Positions 17,180-26,779 of a stretch of 64,000 nt of DNA are shown here, piece after piece; position 1 is the first letter of the stretch, and each line of letters begins with the position of its first letter. The position numbers were made by a program, and so were the translations under genes. The notes under the pieces were generated by a model. The model searched no databases and was not told the origin of the DNA. It saw nothing but the letters and a program-made list of their open reading frames with translations. The stretch lies in NCBI RefSeq assembly GCF_041897535.1, contig NZ_CP169217.1, positions 3,596,001 through 3,660,000 of the forward strand, in the 5' to 3' direction. The stretch is from Methylomicrobium lacus_A (GTDB lineage Bacteria; Pseudomonadota; Gammaproteobacteria; Methylococcales; Methylomonadaceae).

Positions 17180-17542
17180 ATGCGGGCAGACATGCTTACA
17201 TCTGTTTTGACAGATTTGAATGGAACTTCAGCGGATATTGAGGCGTCGGGCATCATTTCGACGGATGGCCTGATGATGGCGTCGGTTTTACCGGCCGGAA
17301 TGGATGAGGATAGGGTCGGCGCGATGAGCGCCGCGATGCTCTCGCTAGGCGACCGGACCGCGCATGAATTATCCAGAGGCACTCTCGAGCAGGTGCTGAT
17401 CAAAGGTGAAAAGGGCTACGTCTTGATGACCTATGCCGGTGATGATGCGGTATTGACCGTATTGGCCAAGCCGAATGCAAAATTGGGTCTGATTTTCCTG
17501 GATGTAAAACGCGCGGCGGAAAGCATCACCGCTTTACTCTAG
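17180..17542 (+). CDS. Roadblock/LC7 (MglB-like) protein
   Basis: 120 residues forming a single roadblock/LC7 domain: LTDLNGTSADIEASGIISTDGLMMASVLP (strand-turn-strand), then AMSAAMLSLGDRTAHEL (long helix), LIKGEKGYVLMTYAGDDAVLTVLA (two strands) and a terminal helix. This is the standard MglB layout with GxI/xxxDG and the small-residue-rich dimer helix. MglB homologues stimulate the GTPase activity of MglA. It is the last gene of the cassette, preceded by GAGGAAGAAA as ribosome site; no terminator hairpin was noted after it. Confidence 0.85.
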   Translation: MRADMLTSVLTDLNGTSADIEASGIISTDGLMMASVLPAGMDEDRVGAMSAAMLSLGDRTAHELSRGTLEQVLIKGEKGYVLMTYAGDDAVLTVLAKPNAKLGLIFLDVKRAAESITALL

Positions 17543-17907
17543 CCGGTAATCCTGGCGGCCCAAGAAATCGATTGCGTATCGTGCGCCCCCGTCGTCCGAT
17601 GAAGGCGGCGCTAATCTCGAATTTCTTGATTTTCATCGCAGTTTCCTGCTTCGCATGAGTCCATGGGGTGCCACAGGGAGGTGGCTCGGGATACGCTTCA
17701 CATGCACTGTCATTTCTGGAGGAAATCCCCGGATTGGGGCGATTGCCTCGACTATTTAGCGGGCCGCAACAGGATTTGCTTGCTTGCGGATAATTTCTTT
17801 GGTTTACTAAAGCGCATTAGGTTTCTGCTGTCTTTCATGATTAACCCGCGCGTCATTTCACATTCCGGGCCGGTCAGGCTCTCTGGCTTCCGCTTCATGG
17901 TGTTTTG
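17543..17907. other. Non-coding stretch, no gene recognised
   Basis: 365 bp between the roadblock gene and the hydrolase. One 81-codon frame (17663-17908) has an implausible Cys/His/Arg-rich composition and was not accepted. I see no tRNA, repeat or clear terminator. Confidence 0.5.
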
Positions 17908-18681
17908 ATGGCAGTTGTCGACTTAGCTTACAGTGAATTGGGCCGCCCTGACGCCGCACCGCTGATCATACTGCACGGGTTTTTCGCTTCCTCGCGTAAC
18001 TGGAAATTCATCGCGGATAAACTGGCGGACTCGCATCGCGTGTTTCTGCTCGACCTGCGCAATCATGGCGCATCGCCCCATCATCCGCTGATGGATTATC
18101 CCGCCATGGCGGAAGATGTGCGCCGGTTTATGCTACAGCGCGGATTAACCCGTGCCAGCCTGCTGGGGCACAGCATGGGAGGCAAGATCGCGATGTGGCT
18201 GGCACTGAACGCTCCCGATGTGATCGATAAACTGATCATCGCCGATATTGCGCCGGTGGCTTACTCGCATAGCTTCGAAAAGATCCTGTCGGCATTGAAA
18301 ACACTGCCGTTGGCTGCACTCAGTAACCGGAAACAGGCGGAGGAAAAGCTTGCTGAGGCCATCCCCGACTTGAGTTACCGGCAATTTTTATTGCAAAACC
18401 TGGTGCTGCTCGACGGTCATTATCGCTGGCGCGTCGACTTGGATATTTTCGATCGTTCGGCGCCCTATATCACGGCTTTCCCGGATGCCGGAAACCGGGC
18501 GCCCTATCAGGCAACCGCCCTGTTCATTGCCGGCGCGGAGTCGAATTTTGTGAAAGCGGAGGCCGTGTTTCCGCTGTTTCCTCTGGCACAATTGAAGACA
18601 CTGGCAGGTGCCGGGCATTGGTTGCATGTCCAGCAGCCGGGAAGTTTTTTGGCGGCAGTGCAGGATTTTTTATGCGCATGA
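17908..18681 (+). CDS. Alpha/beta-fold hydrolase (YbfF-like esterase)
   Basis: 257 residues with the alpha/beta hydrolase plan: oxyanion region LHGFFASSRNW (about 22-32), DLRNHGASPH, nucleophile elbow GHSMGG (Ser near 89), an acid in the C-terminal third and the catalytic His in GAGHWLH (about 235). The closest well-known type by pattern is the acyl-CoA/ester hydrolase YbfF. Substrate unknown. A TTG at 17905 directly precedes the ATG at 17908, which I take as the start. It stands alone between non-coding stretches. Confidence 0.85.
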   Translation: MAVVDLAYSELGRPDAAPLIILHGFFASSRNWKFIADKLADSHRVFLLDLRNHGASPHHPLMDYPAMAEDVRRFMLQRGLTRASLLGHSMGGKIAMWLALNAPDVIDKLIIADIAPVAYSHSFEKILSALKTLPLAALSNRKQAEEKLAEAIPDLSYRQFLLQNLVLLDGHYRWRVDLDIFDRSAPYITAFPDAGNRAPYQATALFIAGAESNFVKAEAVFPLFPLAQLKTLAGAGHWLHVQQPGSFLAAVQDFLCA

Positions 18682-18929
18682 AGGGTTGCCCGTGGCTTGG
18701 CTGATGGCCCTGTGCCGGCGCAAACGGTAAAAATGCCATAATATGACCAGATAATTAGGATAAAATAGCAAGAGATGATGTAAGCCCTTCAATCATCGGG
18801 CGCCATACGGGTGCATCATCTTGGAAAAAAATCATTAGGAACACCAATGTTCTTAAATTATCCATTGTGTTGATTTGTATTTACCGTTATCTTAAATATC
18901 ATCTAATAAACATAATAAGGAGAAATCGG

Positions 18930-19169
18930 ATGTCAAAAGGCCAAAATCTACAGGATAATTTTCTGAATACGTTACGGAAAGAACATACGCCTGTGTCGAT
19001 ATTCCTGGTCAATGGGATCAAATTGCAGGGCAGGGTCGATTCGTTCGATCAATATGTGATCATGCTGAAAAATACGGTCAGCCAAATGGTCTATAAGCAC
19101 GCCATTTCGACGATCGTGCCCGGAAAAGCCGTTAAGATGATTCCTGAAGCCGAAAGCGAAGAAGAGTAA
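18930..19169 (+). CDS. hfq: RNA chaperone Hfq
   Basis: 79 residues with the full Sm fold: N-terminal helix SKGQNLQDNFLN, Sm1 (IFLVNGIKLQGRVDSFDQYVIML) and Sm2 with the YKHAIST signature (the usual Hfq KHAISTI), then an acidic tail (EAESEEE). The frame opens at 18867, but the conserved N-terminus and the ribosome site TAAGGAGAAA place the start at 18930. The hexamer pairs small RNAs with mRNAs. hflX follows 111 bp later, the classic gammaproteobacterial hfq-hflX-hflKC order. Confidence 0.97.
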   Translation: MSKGQNLQDNFLNTLRKEHTPVSIFLVNGIKLQGRVDSFDQYVIMLKNTVSQMVYKHAISTIVPGKAVKMIPEAESEEE

Positions 19170-19280
19170 TCCTTGTTCGCTTCGGTGTTGAGTCGTTTCG
19201 TATCACGCGAATTTTACGAAGCGTTGTCGTGTGCCATGTTGTCTGCCGTCAGTTGGTCCTTCCGGCGCTGGAGTTGTTGA

Positions 19281-20549
19281 TTGTTTGATCGCCCCGATTC
19301 GGGTGAACGGGCCATACTTGTTCATCTGATCCTGCATTCCGGGCAGGAAGATCTTCTGGAATTGAAGGAACTGGCCAAATCGGCCGGCGCCGAACCGGTG
19401 CATGTGGTGACGGGTAGCCGCAAAAACCCTGATCCGAAATATTTTGTCGGCACCGGCAAGGTCGAAGAGATCAAGCAGGCCATTGCCGACCATGAAGCCG
19501 GCATCGTCCTGTTCAATCATCCCTTAACGCCGAGTCAGGAACGCAATCTCGAAGCCGCGCTCGGTGTGCGCGTCGTCGATCGAAACGGCCTGATTCTCGA
19601 TATTTTCGCGCTGCGCGCCCAGACCTTTGAAGGTAAGCTGCAGGTCGAATTGGCGCAACTCAAACATCTTTCGACCCGCCTGGTGCGCGGCTGGACACAC
19701 TTGGAACGGCAAAAAGGCGGTATCGGCCTGCGCGGTCCCGGCGAAACTCAGTTGGAAACCGACCGCCGCTTGATCGGCGAGCGCATCAAACAGATTCAGG
19801 CGCGTCTCGCAAAAGTCGAGAAGCAGCGCCACCAAAGCCGAGGTAAACGCAAGAAGGCCGAGATTGCGACCGTATCGTTGGTCGGCTACACCAACGCCGG
19901 CAAATCGACCCTGTTCAATCGGCTGACCGGGGCGAATATTTATGCGGCGGATCAGTTATTCGCCACCCTCGACCCAACCTTGCGCAATTGCCGTTTGCCG
20001 AACAATTCGGAAATCGTGCTGGCCGATACGGTCGGTTTCATCCGGCATTTGCCGCACGAGCTGGTCGCGGCGTTCAAATCGACCTTGCAGGAAGCCAGCG
20101 AAGCGGATTTGCTGCTGCATGTGATCGATGCGCACGCGGAGGACCGCGAGGATACAATCGCAGAGGTCAATCAGGTCTTGCAGGAAATCGGCGCCGATAA
20201 AATTCCCCAGCTGGAAATTTACAATAAGATCGATTTACTCGACGGCGCCCGTCCCCGGATCGACCGCGATGCATCGGGCCGGCCGGCTCGGGTTTGGCTG
20301 TCCGCGATGGGTGGCGAAGGATCGGATTTGCTGTTTCAGGCATTGGCCGAGCTTTTTGCCGTCAATAAAATCAGGCTGCGCTGTCATTTACGGCCGGAGC
20401 AGGGGGATATCCGGGCAAAAATCCATGCTTACGCGACGATCCTTGAGCAACAGATCGAAGAGGATGGACAGTCTGTACTGATTATCGAGATCGACCCCAA
20501 GTATTCCGGGTTTCTGGCGGCGGTGAGCAAGGAAGTGCTATCGTCCTGA
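19281..20549 (+). CDS. hflX: Ribosome-associated GTPase HflX
   Basis: 422 residues. The HflX N-terminal domain (about 1-165, with GTGKVEEI and LFNHPLTPSQERNLE) is followed by the glycine-rich linker GIGLRGPGETQLETDRR, a coiled helix, and a G domain with GYTNAGKST (about 201-209), DTVGFIRHLPHELV (switch II) and NKIDLLD. It starts with TTG at 19281 behind a GGAG ribosome site. HflX splits stalled or heat-damaged ribosomes. It precedes hflK by 235 bp. Confidence 0.96.
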   Translation: MFDRPDSGERAILVHLILHSGQEDLLELKELAKSAGAEPVHVVTGSRKNPDPKYFVGTGKVEEIKQAIADHEAGIVLFNHPLTPSQERNLEAALGVRVVDRNGLILDIFALRAQTFEGKLQVELAQLKHLSTRLVRGWTHLERQKGGIGLRGPGETQLETDRRLIGERIKQIQARLAKVEKQRHQSRGKRKKAEIATVSLVGYTNAGKSTLFNRLTGANIYAADQLFATLDPTLRNCRLPNNSEIVLADTVGFIRHLPHELVAAFKSTLQEASEADLLLHVIDAHAEDREDTIAEVNQVLQEIGADKIPQLEIYNKIDLLDGARPRIDRDASGRPARVWLSAMGGEGSDLLFQALAELFAVNKIRLRCHLRPEQGDIRAKIHAYATILEQQIEEDGQSVLIIEIDPKYSGFLAAVSKEVLSS

Positions 20550-20784
20550 GCCGCGCAAACCGAAAAACGGGAGGCCGGCCGCGCGGGTTGACGGGCTCAT
20601 CTTCCTTGAAGTTTTCGTGTTTTTTCCGTAATTACGTTAAAATGCCCCTCATATCGGCGGCCGCAAGGAATCGGCTTGCCCAGTTACCTCGGAAAACCCT
20701 CGGCTGGGCTTTGTCCTCGGCGTTTATCTGTTATCGTGATAAGTCGTTAATTTTAAAATAAATATCCTGTTATGGAGCAAACAT

Positions 20785-22005
20785 ATGTCCTGGAATGAAC
20801 CTGGAGGCGACAATAAAGACCCGTGGAGCGGTCGGGGCGATCAAAAGGGCCCGCCCGATCTTGATGAGGCCATACGCAAGGCTCTGGACAAGTTAAACAA
20901 TCTTTTCGGCGGCAGTGGCAGTGGCGGCGGCGAGGGACAGGAATCGGCGGGAGGTCCGGGAAAAAATCTCGGTTTGCTCGCGGCGGGCGCCGTAGCAACG
21001 ATATGGATACTCAGCGGCACTTATAAGGTCGATGCCGGCAATATCGGCGTGGTCACTCGCTTCGGCAAATACGTCGAAGAAACCCGTCCGGGTTTGAACT
21101 GGCATTTGCCTGTTCCGATCGAGCGGGTCGATATAGTGAATGTCGAGCAAAACCGCACCTTGGCGGTCGGTTTTTCGAGCTTCGGCGAGGCCGGGGATAG
21201 GTCCGAGCCGAAAGAAGCCTTGATGCTGACCCGCGACGAGAACTATGTCGATGTGCGTCTGGTCGTCCAGTATAAGGTCAGCAATCTGTCGAACAGCGCG
21301 AAAAAGTTTCTGTTCAATGTCGTCGATCCGGCAACGACTCTGAAACAAGTCACCGAAAGCGCCGAACGCGGCGTGATCGGCAGTTCGGACATGGATTTTG
21401 TGTTGACCGAAGGCCGCACCGAGGTCGTGGCACAGGTCAAAAAGGAAATCCAGGAAGTGATGGACCGTTATGAGTCCGGCATCGAGATTACCAGTGTGAA
21501 CCTGCAGGATGTGCAAGCGCCCGAACAGGTGCAGGCGGCGTTCCAGGACGTGATCAAGGCGCGCGAAGACAAGCAGCGTCTGATCAACGAAGCGGAGGCT
21601 TATTCGAACGACATCGTACCGAAGGCGCGCGGCGCGGCGGCCCGAATGCTGCAGGAAGCCGAAGGTTACAAGGACAGGGTGATTGCCCAGGCCGAAGGGG
21701 AAACCAACCGTTTCTCGAAAATGCTCGGCGAATATCTGAAACAGCCTGAAGTGACCCGGAAGCGCCTCTACATCGACACGATGGAGTCGGTATTGGGAGA
21801 ATCGAATCTGGTGATGATCGATGCGAAAGGCGGCAATAACATACTTTATTTACCGTTGGATAAGATGGCGCAAAAGTTACCCGAAATCGAAACCCAGAGC
21901 GTGACACCTCCGCCGGCAAAAGCCGAGTCTGCACCCGCGGAAGCGGAAGAACCGATCACGGTAAGGCCTTCAAGCCGTGGACGCGACGCAAGGGGACGCC
22001 AATGA
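20785..22005 (+). CDS. hflK: FtsH protease modulator subunit HflK
   Basis: 406 residues. A Gly/Ser-rich cytoplasmic N-terminus (about 1-60) precedes one membrane helix (61-79) and an SPFH/band-7 domain (from about 85, GNIGVVTRFGKYVEETRPGLNW). A long coiled-coil region (about 255-325, rich in Ala/Glu/Arg) and a Pro/Glu-rich tail follow. HflK with HflC forms a large cage around FtsH in the inner membrane and tunes membrane-protein degradation. Its stop overlaps the hflC start (ATGA), indicating translational coupling. Confidence 0.96.
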   Translation: MSWNEPGGDNKDPWSGRGDQKGPPDLDEAIRKALDKLNNLFGGSGSGGGEGQESAGGPGKNLGLLAAGAVATIWILSGTYKVDAGNIGVVTRFGKYVEETRPGLNWHLPVPIERVDIVNVEQNRTLAVGFSSFGEAGDRSEPKEALMLTRDENYVDVRLVVQYKVSNLSNSAKKFLFNVVDPATTLKQVTESAERGVIGSSDMDFVLTEGRTEVVAQVKKEIQEVMDRYESGIEITSVNLQDVQAPEQVQAAFQDVIKAREDKQRLINEAEAYSNDIVPKARGAAARMLQEAEGYKDRVIAQAEGETNRFSKMLGEYLKQPEVTRKRLYIDTMESVLGESNLVMIDAKGGNNILYLPLDKMAQKLPEIETQSVTPPPAKAESAPAEAEEPITVRPSSRGRDARGRQ

Positions 22006-22862
22006 CGACATTCAATAAGATTTTCATCGGTATCGCCGCGCTGGGCTTGATCGGCGCGATGTTCGTGTTTTCGGTCAACGAAACCGAAAAAGCGATCAAA
22101 TTCAAGTTCGGCGAAATCGTTGAATACGACTTTGCGCCGGGCCTGCATTTCAAATGGCCGTTTCCGTTCAACGACATTAAAAAATTCGATGGGCGTATTC
22201 AGACGATGGTTTCGAAGCCGGAAGGCTTTTTGACCGCCGAAAAGAAAAACGTATTTGTCGATTTTTTCGTCAAATGGCGCGTCGATGATGTCAGCAGCTT
22301 CTATCAGCGGGTGGCGGGTGACGTGTATCAGGCCAACAATCGGCTGGATCCGATCATCAAGGATGCGTTCCGCGGCGAATTCGCGAAACGCGACATCAAG
22401 CAATTGGTTTCGACCGATCGTAAAGTGATCCGCGACATCTTGATCAACAACTCGCAGGCCTTGGCCAAAAACCTGGGGTTGAAAATCATCGACATCCAGG
22501 TAATGCGCATCGATTTGCCGCCGGAAGTCAGCAGTTCGGTGTTCCGCCGTATGGAAGCCGAACGTGACCGGATCGCGCGCGAATTCCGCTCGCAAGGTTC
22601 GGAAGCGGCCGAAAAGATTCGCGCCGATGCGGACCGGCAAAGCGTCGTGACCAAAGCGAATGCGTTTAAAGAAGCCGAAAAATTGCGCGGTGAAGGCGAT
22701 GCGAAATCGGCCGAAATCTACGCGAAAGCGTTTGGAGCCGATCCCGAGTTTTTCACTTTTTACCGCAGCCTGAATGCGTATAAAAAGACCTTCAACAAAT
22801 CCTCGACGTTGGTGCTGGATGCGGATTCCGATTTCTTCCGCTATTTCAAGCAACAGAAATAA
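22002..22862 (+). CDS. hflC: FtsH protease modulator subunit HflC
   Basis: 286 residues. An N-terminal membrane helix (about 5-22, IFIGIAALGLIGAMFVFSV) precedes an SPFH domain (KAIKFKFGEIVEYDFAPGLHFKWPF) and a helical coiled-coil C-terminus (MEAERDRIAREFRSQGSEAAEK). It is the partner of HflK in the FtsH-regulating complex and overlaps the hflK stop by four bases. A hairpin with a T-run lies about 50 bp after its stop, so transcription may partly end there before hisZ. Confidence 0.96.
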   Translation: MTTFNKIFIGIAALGLIGAMFVFSVNETEKAIKFKFGEIVEYDFAPGLHFKWPFPFNDIKKFDGRIQTMVSKPEGFLTAEKKNVFVDFFVKWRVDDVSSFYQRVAGDVYQANNRLDPIIKDAFRGEFAKRDIKQLVSTDRKVIRDILINNSQALAKNLGLKIIDIQVMRIDLPPEVSSSVFRRMEAERDRIAREFRSQGSEAAEKIRADADRQSVVTKANAFKEAEKLRGEGDAKSAEIYAKAFGADPEFFTFYRSLNAYKKTFNKSSTLVLDADSDFFRYFKQQK

Positions 22863-22910
22863 CGGATTGGGTTGAACAGGGCCGCTACGACGGCATCGAT
22901 AACATTAACA

Positions 22911-22940
22911 AACGCCTCGCCCGTGCGGGGCGTTTTGTTT
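22911..22940 (+). terminator. Terminator-like hairpin after hflC
   Basis: AACGCCTCG pairs with CGGGGCGTT (nine pairs with one G-T wobble) around a six-base loop, followed by TTGTTT. It lies directly before hisZ, whose ribosome site falls just downstream, so it may attenuate rather than fully stop transcription. Confidence 0.65.
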
Positions 22941-22957
22941 GAGTGGACTTAGAAAAC

Positions 22958-24148
22958 ATGCAACAAAAAGACTCCTGGCTCCTGCCGGACGGTATCGAAG
23001 AAATCCTGCCGGCTGACGCCAAACACCTGGAAAGTCTGAGACGCCGGCTGCTCGACAGGTTTGCCTGCTGGGGTTACGAGTTGGTGATCCCGCCGTTCAT
23101 CGATTTTCTCGATTCGTTATTGATCGGTTCCGGGCACGATCTCGACCTGCAAACTTTCAAGCTGACAGACCAGATCAGCGGCGAGATGCTCGGCGTCAGA
23201 GCCGACATGACCCCGCAGGTCGCGCGCATCGACGCGCATCATCTGAAGCACGAATGGCCGACCCGGTTGTGCTATTACGGCACGGTGCTGCATACACGCG
23301 GCGATCCTTTGGAAAAAACGCGCAGCCCGATGCAGATCGGCGCCGAATTGTATGGCCACGCCGGCATCGACAGCGATATCGAGGTGATCCGGCTGATGCT
23401 GGAAATGCTCGCGCTGACTGGATTGCTGAATGTGCATCTGGATCTGGGGCATGTCGGTATTTACCGCGCCTTGTCCCGCCAGGCCGGTTTGAGTTCGGCG
23501 CAGGAAAGCGAACTGTTCGATGTGCTGCAGCGCAAAGCCAGACCGGAACTTGCCGAATTGATCGACAGCTACGCGCTCGATCAGGATCTGAAAGCGATGT
23601 TCCTGGCCTTGCCGCTGCTGAACGGCGGCACTGAAATCCTCGCTCAGGCTCGTCAGGTGTTTACGAAAGCGGACGCGGAATTGAAACAGGCGCTGGACGA
23701 TCTCGAAACGATTGCCGCAAGGCTATCGACCTTGTTTCCGTCTTTGCCGGTCAGCTTCGATCTGGCGGAATTGCGCGGCTATCATTATCATACCGGCGTC
23801 GTTTTCGCGGCCTTTACGCCGGCGGTCGGCCGCGAGATTGCGCGCGGCGGCCGCTACGACAACATCGGCGGCGTGTTCGGGCGGGCTCGGCCGGCGACCG
23901 GTTTCAGCGCCGACCTGAAATTATTGGCGGCGCTGAGCAGCGCAAACGATAATGTCGCGCCGGAACGCAAAATTTTCGCGCCCTGTCTCGATGATGCCGC
24001 CTTGGCCGAGAAAATCCGCGATTTGCGCACGGCAGGACATACGGTGATCCAACAATTGCCGGGGCAGGCCGGCGACGGCGCGGCGATGGGCTGTACCGCG
24101 ATCCTTGAACAAGACAATCGAACCTGGTTCGTCAGAAACTTAGCTTAG
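22958..24148 (+). CDS. hisZ: ATP phosphoribosyltransferase regulatory subunit HisZ
   Basis: 396 residues of a class II histidyl-tRNA-synthetase paralogue. Motif-1 region WGYELVIPPFIDFLDSLL, motif-2-like VRADMTPQVARID and TRLCYYGTVLHTR, and GGRYDNIGGVFG near the C-terminus are present, while the anticodon-binding domain is missing. HisZ joins the short HisG to make the first enzyme of histidine synthesis and carries histidine feedback. A GTG at 22943 in frame would add five residues; the ATG is preferred. It is 10 bp ahead of purA, and the pair is a common neighbourhood in gammaproteobacteria. Confidence 0.95.
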   Translation: MQQKDSWLLPDGIEEILPADAKHLESLRRRLLDRFACWGYELVIPPFIDFLDSLLIGSGHDLDLQTFKLTDQISGEMLGVRADMTPQVARIDAHHLKHEWPTRLCYYGTVLHTRGDPLEKTRSPMQIGAELYGHAGIDSDIEVIRLMLEMLALTGLLNVHLDLGHVGIYRALSRQAGLSSAQESELFDVLQRKARPELAELIDSYALDQDLKAMFLALPLLNGGTEILAQARQVFTKADAELKQALDDLETIAARLSTLFPSLPVSFDLAELRGYHYHTGVVFAAFTPAVGREIARGGRYDNIGGVFGRARPATGFSADLKLLAALSSANDNVAPERKIFAPCLDDAALAEKIRDLRTAGHTVIQQLPGQAGDGAAMGCTAILEQDNRTWFVRNLA

Positions 24149-24158
24149 TGGAATAAAA

Positions 24159-25451
24159 ATGGGAAAAAATGTCGTAGTCATCGGCACGCAATGGGGCGAT
24201 GAAGGTAAAGGCAAGCTGGTCGATCTGCTGACCGAGCAAGCGGAAGCCGTGGTGCGTTTTCAAGGCGGCCATAATGCGGGACACACCTTGGTCATTCGCG
24301 GCGAAAAGACCGTCCTGCACCTGATTCCTTCGGGCATCCTCAGAGACAACGTGCAATGCATGATCGGCAACGGCGTAGTGTTGTCGCTGAACGCCTTGAT
24401 CGAAGAAATCGAATTGCTCGAAAAAGCCGGCATCCCGGTGCGCAATCGCTTATTGATCAGCGAATCCTGCACCCTGATTCTGCCGGTCCATGTCGCGATC
24501 GATCAGGCGCGCGAAAAGGCGCGCGGCGCGAAAGCGATCGGCACGACCGGGCGCGGCATCGGTCCGGCCTACGAAGACAAGGCCGGACGCCGGGGCTTGC
24601 GGGCGGGCGACCTGTTGAATCCTGCTGATTTTGCGGACAAGCTGAAGGAATTGCTCGAATATCACAATTTCATGCTGGCTAATTACTATCATGCCGACAC
24701 GGTCGATTTCCAGAAGACCTTGGACGAGGCGCTGGCGCTCGGCGAACAGGTCAAGCCGATGCTGACCGATGTCAGCGAAGCGCTCTACCGATATCAGGAC
24801 CAGGGCAAGAATCTGTTGTTCGAAGGCGCGCAGGGCGCGTTGCTCGATCTCGATCACGGCACCTTCCCTTATGTGACTTCATCGAGCACGACCGCCGGCG
24901 GCGCCGCGACCGGCTCCGGCGTCGGCCCGCTCGACCTGGATTATGTACTCGGCATCACCAAGGCCTACGCGACCCGGGTCGGCAACGGCCCGTTTCCGAC
25001 CGAACTGCACGATGCCTATGGCGAGCATCTGGGCACGGTCGGCCATGAGTTCGGCGCTACGACCGGCCGCAAACGCCGCACCGGCTGGTTCGACGCGGTC
25101 GCGATGCGGAAATCGGTCCGCCTGAACAGCATCAGCGGCATCTGCCTGACCAAGCTGGACGTGCTCGACGGCCTGGATAAGGTCGGTATTTGTACCGCCT
25201 ACCGCCTGAACGGAAGCACTACCGAAACGGCGCCATTGGGCGCGGATCAATACCAGCAATGCGAGGCGGTGATCGAGGAAATGCCGGGTTGGTCCGACAC
25301 CACGGCCGGCGTGACCGACTATGCCAAATTGCCGGAAAATGCCAAAGCCTATATCAAACGCCTGGAAGAGCTGGTCGGCGTGAAGGTGACGATCCTTTCC
25401 ACGGGCCCTGACCGTGACGAGACGATCATTCTGGAACATCCGTTCGCTTAA
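24159..25451 (+). CDS. purA: Adenylosuccinate synthetase
   Basis: 430 residues, the usual length. It starts with GKNVVVIGTQWGDEGKGKLVD (GTP-binding loop GDEGKGK), contains GGHNAGHT, the active-site region TTGRGIGPAYEDK and FEGAQGALLDLDHGTFPYVTSS, and the C-terminal GPDRDETI guanine-binding segment. It makes adenylosuccinate from IMP, aspartate and GTP in AMP synthesis. No purine-repressor site was recognised. Confidence 0.98.
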   Translation: MGKNVVVIGTQWGDEGKGKLVDLLTEQAEAVVRFQGGHNAGHTLVIRGEKTVLHLIPSGILRDNVQCMIGNGVVLSLNALIEEIELLEKAGIPVRNRLLISESCTLILPVHVAIDQAREKARGAKAIGTTGRGIGPAYEDKAGRRGLRAGDLLNPADFADKLKELLEYHNFMLANYYHADTVDFQKTLDEALALGEQVKPMLTDVSEALYRYQDQGKNLLFEGAQGALLDLDHGTFPYVTSSSTTAGGAATGSGVGPLDLDYVLGITKAYATRVGNGPFPTELHDAYGEHLGTVGHEFGATTGRKRRTGWFDAVAMRKSVRLNSISGICLTKLDVLDGLDKVGICTAYRLNGSTTETAPLGADQYQQCEAVIEEMPGWSDTTAGVTDYAKLPENAKAYIKRLEELVGVKVTILSTGPDRDETIILEHPFA

Positions 25452-25788
25452 GGCATTGCGGGCCGTTCCGCCAAGCCGAAAGGAATGGCCCGTCAAAGCT
25501 TGCCTAAATTCCGTGCCATTCCGTTCGCGATAAAATGGCCGATGGGATCGATTCGTTGCCATGAGTGAGCGCATCTTCTTCCCTTATTTCGATTAAGTTC
25601 CGATTCAGGAAACTCAGCTTATCATGACCTCTGTTTTTAGGGGACGGTCAGCCGGTAAACTTGGATCTTGCCTCGTTGCCAAGCAAAGCATGCATATGTG
25701 ATGGGTATGATCGAATGCGGGTTGACTCATCTTGATACGCCGAAAGCCGGTACCCTGTACATACTTTGATTATTAATTCGGGAGTTAT
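25452..25788. other. Intergenic region purA-galU with one imperfect hairpin
   Basis: 337 bp without a supported gene. GGGCCGTTCC at 25460-25469 pairs with GGAATGGCCC at 25482-25491 (one wobble), just after the purA stop. It has no T-run, so factor-independent termination is uncertain. The remainder should carry the galU promoter, which I could not pinpoint. Confidence 0.5.
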
Positions 25789-26670
25789 ATGAACAAAAAA
25801 ATTACCAAAGCCGTATTCCCCGTGGCCGGATTGGGCTCGCGCTTCCTGCCTGCGACCAAGAGCACCGCGAAAGAAATGCTGCCGATCGTGGACAAGCCGC
25901 TGGTCCAATATGCGGTCGAGGAAGCGATCGCGGCCGGCATCGACACGATGGTCTTCGTGACCGGACGTACCAAAAATGCGATCATGGACCATTTCGACAA
26001 GGCCTATGAGCTCGAAACAGAACTCGAAGCGCGAAACAAGACCGAAATCCTGAAATCGCTGCGCGGCATTCTGCCGTCGCATGTGTCCTGCGTGTTCATC
26101 CGCCAGTCGGAAGCGTTGGGGCTCGGTCATGCGGTGCATTGCGCGAAGCCGGTAATCGGCGACGAGCCGTTTGCGGTGATTCTGCCGGACGACCTGATCG
26201 AGGACGGCACGCGCGGCTGCATGGCGCAAATGGTCGAACTGTTTAACGAAAAACAGACTTCGATCCTCGGCGTCGAGCGCGTGCATCCTTCAGAAACCGG
26301 CAGCTACGGCATCGTCAAAACCGGCGAGACGTCCGGCACCTCCAGCCCGATCGAACTGATCGTCGAAAAGCCGAAACCCGAAGATGCGCCATCCAATCTG
26401 GCCGTCGTCGGCCGCTATATTCTGAGGCCGAAGATTTTCGAAAAACTCGAAACCACCGGCCGCGGTGCCGGCGGCGAGATTCAGCTGACCGACGGCATCG
26501 CCGCGCTGATGGCCGACGAGCAGGTGTTGGCGTACGAGTTCGAAGGCAAACGCTACGACTGCGGCTCCAAGCTCGGCTTTTTGATCGCGACGGTCGAATA
26601 TGGACTCTTGCACCCCGAGCTTAAAGACGGGTTTTTGGATTATTTGAAAGACCTTTCGCGAAATTTGTAG
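25789..26670 (+). CDS. galU: UTP-glucose-1-phosphate uridylyltransferase
   Basis: 293 residues of a nucleotidyltransferase-fold GalU. The N-terminal signature is VFPVAGLGSRFLPATKSTAKEM, the active-site region ILPDDLIED, then VEKPKPEDAPSNLAVVGRYIL and GEIQLTDGIAALM. It makes UDP-glucose from UTP and glucose-1-phosphate for glycogen, capsule and lipopolysaccharide sugars. It is a single gene with an ATG behind CGGGAGTT. It converges with the ComEA-like gene. Confidence 0.97.
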   Translation: MNKKITKAVFPVAGLGSRFLPATKSTAKEMLPIVDKPLVQYAVEEAIAAGIDTMVFVTGRTKNAIMDHFDKAYELETELEARNKTEILKSLRGILPSHVSCVFIRQSEALGLGHAVHCAKPVIGDEPFAVILPDDLIEDGTRGCMAQMVELFNEKQTSILGVERVHPSETGSYGIVKTGETSGTSSPIELIVEKPKPEDAPSNLAVVGRYILRPKIFEKLETTGRGAGGEIQLTDGIAALMADEQVLAYEFEGKRYDCGSKLGFLIATVEYGLLHPELKDGFLDYLKDLSRNL

Positions 26671-26779
26671 GGGTATCGGGTGGGCGGCCAGTTTCCGACC
26701 ACCCTCAATAACGGGATCACGGGAATCGCTACAGTCTTTATGCTTTTGTTCCCAGACAGATCCATTCTGTAAAAAAGGT

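Noticed and set aside
17663..17908. 81-codon frame before the alpha/beta hydrolase
   Set aside because: Implausible Cys/His/Arg/Phe-rich composition, no ribosome site and no resemblance to known proteins.
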